A DNA stretch of 12,760 nucleotides from Pyramidobacter sp. (GTDB lineage Bacteria; Synergistota; Synergistia; Synergistales; Dethiosulfovibrionaceae). Position 1 is the first letter of the stretch; every line of letters begins with the position of its first letter. Under the pieces are notes generated by a model. It searched no databases, was not told where the DNA came from, and was given only the letters and a program-made list of their open reading frames with translations. The DNA lies in assembly GCA_016286835.1 (NCBI GenBank), contig JAEEUD010000020.1, forward strand, positions 1-12,760. Direction: 5' to 3'. Position numbers and translations under genes: made by a program. Below, one piece after another: positions 12,001 through 12,760 of this stretch.

Positions 12001-12470
12001 GAGTCGTCGGCGATGATCGCCGAGAACTGACCGGCGTTGATGGCGCCTTTCTCGCCGATGATCATGCCCTTGGGCGAGATGAAGATCAGATGTCCGCCGA
12101 TTTTCTTGGCTTCGGCTTTGAGCGCGTTGACAGTACCCTGAACGTCGATTTTGGCATCGACAAAGTTGTACAGCTTGCTCGTGCCGTTCGGCAGCACCAT
12201 ATTGGCGATGTGGCCCTGCGAAAGCTCAAACTTCGAGAAGCGATTGAAGGCACTCTTTCCGTCGGTGCTCTTTTTGCTCGTCGTCACGGTATATTTGCTG
12301 CCGTTCTGATTGACCGTGGTTTTGCCGCGATAATCTTCATGCACGGTCAGCTCCGACGCCACCGCCGAAAGCGGCGTCAGGATCGTACTTGCCGTCAGTG
12401 CCGATGCGATGATGCGATCGGCAAGGTTCAGTCTGCGCTGCTTAATTCGAGCCTTTTTCTTCTGTGCCAT
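1..12470 (-). CDS. Giant TpsA-type filamentous adhesin, leukotoxin LktA-like family, 3' end outside window
   Basis: Seen: one frame runs from ATG at 12470 to the left edge, 4,156 codons without a stop, so the visible part alone exceeds 400 kDa. The start is chosen because AGGAGG lies 4 nt upstream and the next residues form a signal peptide. An in-frame ATG at 12509 has no ribosome binding site and would precede the Lys/Arg n-region with an unlikely sequence. Order of parts: signal peptide, TPS domain, then thousands of residues of short Val/Ile/Ala/Ser/Thr/Gly-rich strands typical of a right-handed beta-helix, interrupted by helical, acidic and aromatic inserts. Only five cysteines occur. 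Known: TpsA proteins cross the outer membrane through a TpsB pore and form surface fibres; in Fusobacterium necrophorum, LktA is a leukotoxin. Inferred: a host-adhesion or leukotoxin-like role. Toxicity is not shown by sequence, and 'adhesin' is safer than 'leukotoxin'. No frameshift was seen. Confidence 0.93.
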   Translation of the reverse strand, partial: MAQKKKARIKQRRLNLADRIIASALTASTILTPLSAVASELTVHEDYRGKTTVNQNGSKYTVTTSKKSTDGKSAFNRFSKFELSQGHIANMVLPNGTSKLYNFVDAKIDVQGTVNALKAEAKKIGGHLIFISPKGMIIGEKGAINAGQFSAIIADDSTYKTIAGNNSPWALTEFKRMEAGYVALNPEGSIVVKGKVTAPDGITLKAAQIETAKGSKLNTASLDFSSLVNVSDISGSGIDVNVDSLKLTRTESGDVRLDSIAVGGKEAKIVHSGDINAYGSVFMRARSSGAPAYDPALDQKADTESGDKKTVPFTGNTDFNAAATAKVAAKSGSSVKAGQNVAVSADAWNYREDSFTGQYFSNIGKELFDDLSGVEIDGSYTDLKAMADISVESGATLQAAKDLALHAESYVGAKAGTSLGFLELVKWNWSNKIPAAGVVASKQRGLASVTVSGDLESGGKMTIDAKSTLSAALNANAHISNFDGDSPYTIAFLWADLDNNASVTIAEGAKINSGGALSIVSNVNNSINTNASALTAKGPGGLALNATLVSTGAETNIGANLSAGGSVTLAASNDTDTWTAQSLIRSSTEKLFSEEVKSNLKMPALKAVYTRLADKIKLPEGLRYGNGAKEGDVRTKWGITVLYTGIDFVDDAAPTQKASVTISPDVSIVTPKDIAISSDALVGDHQWLSQSMVGGSPFTSKDVSSSFAFAINYDKADLRSSVDIGAGAELLAGGSIDIESSARVEWNRVGRIIRTLSNDWQELKSYATGEESLKIWEQANSYLKDDLYHDADLSNWQGFINYSKAIGLFIGGAFDYLGLISPGISLITDALLFADFSSYANVFAKTYAVTANQEDKTVSGGGSFVWPNWNVTNAVNIAKGTHLAASGDLSVRGITASEIAVIGGWNAGILGLIKSNNAGNGVGGSVLVSEFATQNDVNVHKGATLESGRNLTLATENGSMQLVANLSAAKSGKWGFQGQLNVLAASVSGRVRIDDEATLSGMSVDISSEAENYATNAAVAIQTADDKAFGIAAAIDALTYENVARVADFDAVFSDDTAPDSGAYIAADALNVGAFGNSIVNTVALAGGMAWENEPDQQGGYKEANWYKYTVGLGDKIKGKTKDIGGWLGDKIMNIGAGGDPEEPETIELNDVVSGGANQVDPDVGEDAGGIINDEDEDILDDADDNPGGHEQNDLNLAMAGSVAWNFADYIAHAGLEGKSGTPLTIKSYSDSGKNRVIAIDAQADKWQAAFSGGAAIALSDHSNENVSTVGVGGSLAVNSGKSVVSADLGNSTVVALNAAGASRDVISLSAGSSGRSVVGSLGLAVTGGDGEKGAGIAANVSANTLNNSAKSSVFGVTTSADVGIVPVSTDLDVLSYAKDTQITGAIDLAVGKAKAAVGAGIQVAVIKNDIGSSIADSTMDTLGAVSVDSYLGVTQVVAGLTVAAGVGDSDSAWSYSGALVVDTLINRAAAKILSSDLTASGSVHIAAGDGADIGACVKQHKASTSFDLAVKRAGASIDQVISADSYYSGAELETKDHYKKYTQGAASDDTTTTVDGVLSGHTGMTVVTGALTGSGTSQGKAAGTAIVVNNLRSSMDVQIENSSVKADALNVNSENGVALVSVAAGAAVGGNGWAVDGSVVWNSIVNRAGTTVKNSNITITGTNPSSLTAQNRALSVGVAGAVGVAFDKLAAGVALGYAHITNDAVLSVSGGANKTLSGTGGSLSANAENSANSWLAVLAVPISTQGGAGGGTASLHRITGETSSIFDGLTITGLKDLDITAQEKSSAKTLAGAVTVSTESGAVAGALTVTQIGVVSSEDQAHTLHAALNSSDVVMADQAGRLNVSTSDDADIFSIALGGGYGSKFSASGAVTVNLLHRRDLAEITGTSVSGEQTAVSVTGKKNSLLTNIGVEIEASQSGAGGGAIVVNRIGDENLVGISGRNKELDLGGLYSLASSNTQLLNVEFGFAGAAKGAGQGMVLVNSVSPTTGVTIEGVTITAADSLAVLAMSDAEIRNYAGQGAGAGNVAGAGLIEVNYLNDVTGTLLKNAALSVKGSGTVSVSDDIDDGDVDNSKMAEYLPDTEKDNQTSDSYVSSLPSSSAVYDNAFQGLFDSKTLRTQRTANAYKGLVVDASSTHTLTNAALVGAGSGGGAGAGSINVDVLTGSTTAQVLDSDLSSSSAVSVHASDFSNVSGVFITGAGGQGAGAGIVDVRSAMRDVDASIKSSSLDVKHALNASGTAAAGAVSKQSLTTFAIAGAGGMGAGAGVVEVDVQRGTTTAVIDSVTGTVGALGTTADHFTRVGQIDIAGSGGEGAGALMVSVGVDKSQTAAQVREASLDVTGGNVVIDARNRVKGYNVTVTASGGIGAGTIGVGVNYGSAKIDASLLDSDLGASSQRAGSVDIGAHNTADLLTVAATASGGVGAGSILVNVDDLYSDVGVNVSNSHVYAENITISADEDYKLRAHAWGASGGVGAGLIYVQAINVGEDEPFSDPDYDDQLAGASADKAAALEKAQKFVNGEAGSVSTGVLSAKEAQLVKDARSNDADIRQSEGSTLHVSVGETSLLDASGNISIAGVESTDIISYQGGFTGGVGAGAVNLGFMSVRKQAGVVIDQSKLNAGGTLNVSSTLNGHNDQHVIQGIGGVGVAFAAYGRLTAKGAATITAKSSDLSGAQAVSLSALDAAVNESYGAGGTLAGVPVGGIVARTITDDDVRVTVDGGELRSANGTVTLDARRTGETYAQEVFGYIGGVSGLGADAKASESTDVAVVAGSADKTVIIAKKFAVHSELNPDVHSRVYQDGGSVFASVGVPLAEAVLDGGSAVTLGAKNAYNAPEISVESFVGGAGDPLRLFASVHSYGGTILGVDYQYSRAEVTNDTTATIDMRGGSFDADPLSALALHALNNAEVSADMETIRAGVTIASMNNAAKAHNFGKSFVNMTNGSEQLLASLEVKAESASDSQAKANGDGGGAAYFDDASSSSGGAKAAWAYTSIDNEATVSIGGSWKTSADMKLTASQRAKTKDWSDAVIGGAVAGNGTQHDLLLTGKASVSAAKNSVLRSGGAMTLDASNVLKDNPDNDYTSSGNTYGAVVGNGTKNYAKINQTASVNVGKNSALESAGAMAMTTHASSDVNEYARIVSGGAAAGSDALNDFRATWNDSITIESGANLMTHGDESDITLAAWDDAALQLTALGDMQGGVIGGATSKLKITLDRTNAVKVSGSLNAGRDVNLWSGQNVAGDENTLDLKAISHAYAHGPITGASASMERTINQNNTVTIDGSADSTRHTNLVAQTGDIIKIESTERYAWTSSKKTGSVSSTALGDTISGLNENNSIAVNGSVTAGVKNKFVMDISQGFALLEEVGSGDYRPISYDADGRLYVKAILDASGDIIGYEQGTSAEHDYAFSLNGINNVPSIDITEGSGTWKLGQIDNYSTYLYDRLAVLDELIEDYTGDRTSAAYLAFVAERQMVVATLAGYGLPPNRSESSGRSALLAVPFIEIDPVTVSGGNITVKTTKLTGSGTLAANGAPEITVSNASNLSVRLDGMSILAPGGEVIVNTYSVKDASDMKSRVKGTDGFAGAVIADAKSGKVAAISVKNTWSTPFVAVSVDASDNSQSGTAKFAVVSDIENRADIRNYPGTVTLSTAVGSIRSVSADIIAGKGIKLEAPRGSITITSEGILNIDGVPEVTFAEEIKEYTKTAAEQSYINIVQGSICSENGENLADLLANFELNSPNHIVSGGGIYITAGVINVNGTIQSGFGTYDVSLDAGLTTKIEQLKQQWDGTALPDDPSQLAAYVLVSEDIAWDADRGAYVCNPAAWYNPSTGKIVVDDMVGAGGTVFLSGRVINTNYWDSLTNEDLEQYEMIRRNHSLDLPSAEELAAHKGRIIAYAGAAEIVIESELEQTIRLGEIDTGERVGRIVINDIQNVLDENGCSVKKQQADVSGDIYETTVVTTTYETGGTETGIYSPQRGVRYNMSAGGQDKRTEKETQTQKFNWWQDDWDGNADHSDATSSDDVKVDLKEGATVGLLADLMNSVNCTYQSGYPEYAAWYFANNETTSESKWSDWNYDVHYNNWTHFSGTITRERIRSVGKQTTTLVSLKADNPIDVAVKTAENAGAITINAPNADVELSGQLRSTVADAGVTITTKDIVAAPEAT
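243..491 (-). other. Trp/Tyr-rich block (residues 3994-4076)
   Basis: Seven Trp (3995, 3996, 4000, 4049, 4062, 4065, 4073) and six Tyr (4039, 4043, 4046, 4050, 4067, 4071) fall within 83 residues, against a background where Trp is sparse. Local motifs are FNWWQDDWDGN, PEYAAWYFANN and KWSDWNYDVHYNNWTHFSG. Cys4037 lies inside. The preceding stretch is highly charged (DKRTEKETQTQK, 3981-3992). After the block, beta-helix sequence resumes to the window edge. Aromatic clusters of this type often form ligand- or carbohydrate-binding surfaces, but no named family was recognised. Confidence 0.55.
492..2045 (-). other. Distal beta-helical region, about residues 3476-3993
   Basis: Strand-and-turn sequence shows clear haemagglutinin-like rungs: SGGNITVKTTKLTGSGTLAA near 3507-3526, GKGIKLEAPRGSITITSEG near 3658-3676, SGGGIYITAGVINVNG at 3737-3752, and GKIVVDDMVGAGGTVFLSG at 3824-3842. 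These are the most filamentous-haemagglutinin-like coils in the protein. A polar helical insert lies near 3867-3905 (NEDLEQYEMIRRNHSLDLP and following). Cysteines occur at 3713, 3813 and 3932. Confidence 0.6.
2046..2174 (-). other. Helical hairpin insert (residues 3433-3475)
   Basis: After a strand region ending in Trp-Lys-Leu-Gly near 3423-3426, the sequence turns helical. The first helix reads YLYDRLAVLDELIEDY to residue 3449. A Thr-Gly-Asp-Arg turn follows, then a second helix, SAAYLAFVAERQMVVATLAG, to about 3474. The two are amphipathic and similar in length, as in an antiparallel hairpin. The region after it (LPPNRSESSGRSALLAVPFI) is a linker back to beta-helix. I believe similar hairpins occur in LktA-family proteins, from memory only. 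Confidence 0.6.
2583..3398 (-). repeat. Five imperfect 52-59-residue protein repeats (residues 3025-3296)
   Basis: Each unit starts with a Gly-rich strand (GGAVAG at 3028, GAVVGNG at 3086, GGAAAG at 3138, GGVIGG at 3195, GPITGA at 3254). It continues through a polar loop to a strand ending in a Ser/Asn-rich turn (for example SVSAAKNSVLRSGGAMTLDA, then SVNVGKNSALESAGAMAMTT). Start-to-start distances are 58, 52, 57 and 59 residues. Units 1 and 2 are clearly similar and the later ones are diverged. They look like beta-helix coil pairs duplicated and then drifted. Confidence 0.6.
3399..4682 (-). other. Beta-helical stretch, about residues 2597-3024
   Basis: Strand-rich sequence with Gly-Gly turns continues (GGVGVAFAAYGRLTAK near 2641-2656, GELRSANGTVTLDARRTG near 2698-2715, GGSAVTLGAKNAYNAPEISV near 2837-2856). 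The second half is richer in Asn, His and Tyr (HSYGGTILGVDYQYSR near 2874-2889). It contains a low-complexity polar patch (GDGGGAAYFDDASSSSGG, about 2964-2981). This is shaft sequence without a recognised ligand motif. Confidence 0.5.
4821..5021 (-). other. Predicted alpha-helical insert in the shaft (residues 2484-2550)
   Basis: An acidic lead-in (GEDEPFSDPDYDDQ, 2484-2497) is followed by Ala/Lys/Glu-rich sequence with no beta character: GASADKAAALEKAQKFV at 2500-2516 and VLSAKEAQLVKDARSN at 2527-2542. These should form two helices, inserted exactly between two GGVGAG copies (2467 and 2589). A helical hairpin projecting from a beta-helix is plausible. Function is unknown. Confidence 0.6.
6183..6302 (-). 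other. Acidic/polar insert within the Gly-rich array (residues 2057-2096)
   Basis: Residues 2062-2071 read SDDIDDGDVD. They are followed by a Tyr/Asp/Lys/Ser-rich polar stretch (EYLPDTEKDNQTSD, 2077-2090). The segment sits between the repeat copy near 2025 and that near 2145, which lie about twice the usual spacing apart. It is therefore probably a loop inserted in the shaft. No motif was recognised. Confidence 0.5.
6723..8882 (-). repeat. Central Ala/Gly-Val/Asn repeat block, about residues 1197-1916
   Basis: Imperfect repeats carry the theme of small residues, then two Val/Ile, then Asn or Asp, a spacer and Asn-x-Ala. Examples are GALVVDTLINRAAAKI (1458-1473), GAGIQVAVIKNDIG (1399-1412), GTAIVVNNL (1584-1592) and GSVVWNSIVNRAG (1638-1650). 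Several neighbours are about 55-65 residues apart. This is the pattern I associate with LktA-family adhesins ('GAAVAVN.I.N.T.A.I'). The block contains C1497, the only cysteine in the first 3,712 residues. The role is probably structural, as adhesin shaft. Confidence 0.6.
8883..9062 (-). other. Acidic Asp/Glu-rich linker (residues 1137-1196)
   Basis: The segment opens with Gly-Gly-Asp-Pro-Glu-Glu-Pro-Glu and continues with dense acid. Of residues 1161-1191, 14 of 31 are Asp or Glu, with the core NDEDEDILDDADDNPGG at 1173-1189. It is flanked by Lys/Trp-rich sequence on one side and by ordinary strand repeats (LAMAGSVAWNF) on the other. It looks like a flexible hinge between two shaft regions. 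Calcium binding is possible, but no EF-hand or RTX nonapeptide pattern is present. Confidence 0.7.
9063..9962 (-). other. Beta-helical stretch, about residues 837-1136
   Basis: This stretch returns to strand-and-turn sequence with conserved-looking beta-helix rungs (KGTHLAASGDLSVRG near 857-871, KGATLESGRNLTLATENG near 921-938, DALNVGAFGNSIVN near 1069-1082). Several Trp lie in the turns (WPNWN near 846-850, GGWNAG near 883-888). The last 40 residues become Gly/Lys/Trp-rich (GLGDKIKGKTKDIGGWLGDK, about 1112-1131) and lead into the acidic linker. Confidence 0.55.
9963..10058 (-). other. Hydrophobic helical hairpin-like segment (residues 805-836)
   Basis: Residues 805-820 (AIGLFIGGAFDYLGLI) are strongly hydrophobic. 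They are followed by a Ser-Pro-Gly turn at 821-823 and a second hydrophobic run, ISLITDALLFADF, to 836. Two hydrophobic runs around a tight turn look like a membrane hairpin, which is unusual inside a secreted Ser/Thr/Asn-rich beta-helix. The segment carries two or three Asp, so stable membrane insertion is not certain. It could equally be the packed core of a small helical subdomain formed with the polar helices just before it. Confidence 0.5.
10059..11690 (-). other. First beta-helical stretch and helical segment, about residues 261-804
   Basis: Residues 261 to about 600 are short alternating strands with Gly/Asn/Ser turns (for example the SGGKMTIDAKSTL and EGAKINSGG types), consistent with coils of a right-handed beta-helix of the filamentous haemagglutinin kind. 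From about 637 the pattern is broken by more polar, helix-prone sequence containing several Trp (637-680 and 740-800), including a segment near 757-790 rich in Glu, Lys, Asp and Trp. These would be loops or subdomains projecting from the shaft. No catalytic motif was recognised. Confidence 0.6.
11691..12356 (-). other. TPS secretion (haemagglutination activity) domain, about residues 39-260
   Basis: The domain begins right after the signal peptide, its usual place in TpsA proteins. Residues 75-86 read FNRFSKFELSQG, matching the conserved 'FN.F..F.V..G' signature. At 90-104 a segment like NMVLPNGTSKLYNFV follows. Residues 131-147 (ISPKGMIIGEKGAINAG) match the 'NPNGI.FG..G.VNVG' turn. A second such turn, LNPEGSIVVKG, is at 184-194. 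In known TpsA proteins this region is recognised by the POTRA domains of the TpsB transporter and seeds the beta-helix. The distal boundary is approximate. Confidence 0.88.
12357..12470 (-). other. Signal peptide of the giant adhesin (residues 1-38)
   Basis: Residues 1-19 are strongly basic (MAQKKKARIKQRRL...). They are followed by a hydrophobic stretch, IIASALTASTILTPLSAVA, and an Ala-Val-Ala cleavage motif at residues 36-38. The mature chain would begin at Ser39. This is a classical Sec signal with a longer, more charged n-region than average, as often seen in large TPS exoproteins and autotransporters. It confirms the start at 12470 and export across the inner membrane. Confidence 0.88.
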
Positions 12471-12474
12471 TGTG

Positions 12475-12480
12475 CCTCCT
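12475..12480 (-). promoter_or_regulatory. Ribosome binding site AGGAGG of the adhesin gene
   Basis: On the minus strand a full AGGAGG precedes ATG with 4 nt between (CACA). It is a perfect anti-Shine-Dalgarno match at slightly short spacing. It decides the start at 12470 over the in-frame ATG at 12509, which has nothing comparable upstream. Confidence 0.9.
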
Positions 12481-12493
12481 CGGGATGTTGAAA

Positions 12494-12558
12494 ACAGATC
12501 AAATAACATACAGCTCACACAAAATTTAAATCACAGATCAATAACTATATCATCACAC
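12494..12558 (-). repeat. Two-copy direct repeat in the 5' leader
   Basis: On the plus strand, ACAGATCAAATAAC (12494-12507) recurs as ACAGATCAATAAC (12533-12545), identical but for one extra A. Each copy is followed, seven unrelated bases later, by TCACAC (12515-12520 and 12553-12558). The copies are 38-39 nt apart. Both lie between the candidate -10 and the ribosome binding site, so they would be inside the transcribed leader. Possible readings are an operator pair for a dimeric regulator, an RNA element, or a local duplication. Confidence 0.6.
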
Positions 12559-12564
12559 CGGACT

Positions 12565-12570
12565 ATTATA
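12565..12570 (-). promoter_or_regulatory. Candidate -10 element TATAAT
   Basis: A perfect TATAAT on the minus strand lies 94 nt upstream of the start codon in AT-rich sequence. Transcription would begin near 12557, giving a leader of about 88 nt. There is no good -35: ATCCCT stands at the 17-nt spacing, and a TTGAAA is only 8 nt upstream, too close to pair with it. There is also no TG extension. If real, the promoter probably needs an activator or uses an atypical -35. Confidence 0.4.
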
Positions 12571-12700
12571 CCTGATTATTTCAAAATAGGGATGATTTAT
12601 ACAGATGTTTTTTGCATTTATGATTCATGCCGTTTTATAGAAAAATAGTCTTATTGGATGGTTTTTATACTATTTTGTTTTAAACGCTAACATCTCTGTA
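12571..12700. other. AT-rich intergenic spacer without a recognised gene
   Basis: This short AT-rich stretch contains A- and T-runs and several weak TATAAA-like hexamers on the minus strand. I see no ribosome binding site with a credible start, no tRNA and no terminator. Together with the leader, it separates the adhesin from whatever lies to the right by at least 290 bp, so the adhesin looks like the first gene of its transcript. Confidence 0.5.
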
Positions 12701-12760
12701 GGGGCGGGCCTATCCGCCCGCCATCCCACCCAGTGCACATTTCGTTTTCGGGCGGCCACG
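12701..12760. repeat. GC-rich palindromic intergenic element, cut by the window edge
   Basis: An abrupt GC-rich block follows AT-rich spacer. GGCGGG (12703-12708) pairs with CCCGCC (12717-12722), and alternatively GGGCGG (12702-12707) with CCGCCC (12714-12719). A further CGGGCGG at 12749-12755 is complementary to CCGCCCG at 12714-12720. No T-run follows the hairpin on either strand, so it is not a standard intrinsic terminator. The 'TGTAGGGGCGGGCC...CCGCCCGCC' form recalls mobile palindromic repeats scattered between genes in gut anaerobes (from memory). Confidence 0.5.

Noticed and set aside
1..12470. RGD integrin-binding motif
   Set aside because: None was found in the translated frame. 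Leu-Asp-Val occurs a few times but is too short to support a claim.
12507..12509. Alternative in-frame start ATG for the adhesin
   Set aside because: It has no Shine-Dalgarno sequence and adds 13 residues ahead of an otherwise perfect signal peptide. The ATG at 12470 has AGGAGG.
12509..12540. CRP-like site (TGTGA near TGTGAG on the minus strand)
   Set aside because: The half-sites are in direct, not inverted, orientation and do not match TGTGA-N6-TCACA.
12409..12648. Plus-strand frame of 79 codons across the adhesin start and upstream spacer
   Set aside because: It is antisense to the signal peptide, has no ribosome binding site, and its translation resembles nothing. The adhesin frame explains the overlap.
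12702..12719. Intrinsic terminator
   Set aside because: A GC-rich stem is present, but neither strand has the required T-run after it.
1..12760. CRISPR array, tRNA, rRNA or insertion sequence
   Set aside because: No regularly spaced near-identical DNA repeats, no cloverleaf and no transposase frame were seen.

Overview
The window is almost entirely one protein-coding gene, read on the minus strand. It starts at 12470 with a strong ribosome binding site and stays open to the left edge. I translated the frame codon by codon and found no in-frame stop across 4,156 codons, so the 3' end lies outside the window. The product is a very large secreted filamentous adhesin of the two-partner secretion (TpsA, haemagglutinin) type. 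It most resembles the leukotoxin LktA family of filamentous adhesins. Family assignment rests on motif recognition from memory, not on a search.

Organism: the gene is GC-rich, with G/C-rich third positions, while the upstream spacer is AT-rich. Together with a signal peptide and a TPS domain, this points to a host-associated anaerobic bacterium with an outer membrane. Synergistota (for example Pyramidobacter or Cloacibacillus relatives) is my weak preference. Negativicutes is the main alternative, and the sequence alone does not settle it.

Layout of the protein, N to C (right to left in the window): signal peptide (residues 1-38); TPS secretion domain (about 39-260); a first beta-helical stretch; a region with long helices and a hydrophobic hairpin (about 740-840); more beta-helix; an acidic linker (1137-1196); a central block of alternating Gly/Ala- and Val/Asn-rich repeats (about 1197-1916); a Gly-rich GGxGAG array (about 1917-2596) with an acidic and a helical insert; further beta-helix with five repeats of 52-59 residues (3025-3296); a helical hairpin (3433-3475); and a distal region (to 4156) that holds four of the five cysteines and a Trp/Tyr-rich block.

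Upstream (12471-12760) there is no convincing gene. It holds the ribosome binding site, a perfect TATAAT hexamer without a good -35, a two-copy direct repeat that would fall in the 5' leader, and a GC-rich palindromic element at the right edge. No TpsB/BamA-like transporter partner is visible. It would have to lie beyond either edge or elsewhere in the genome.
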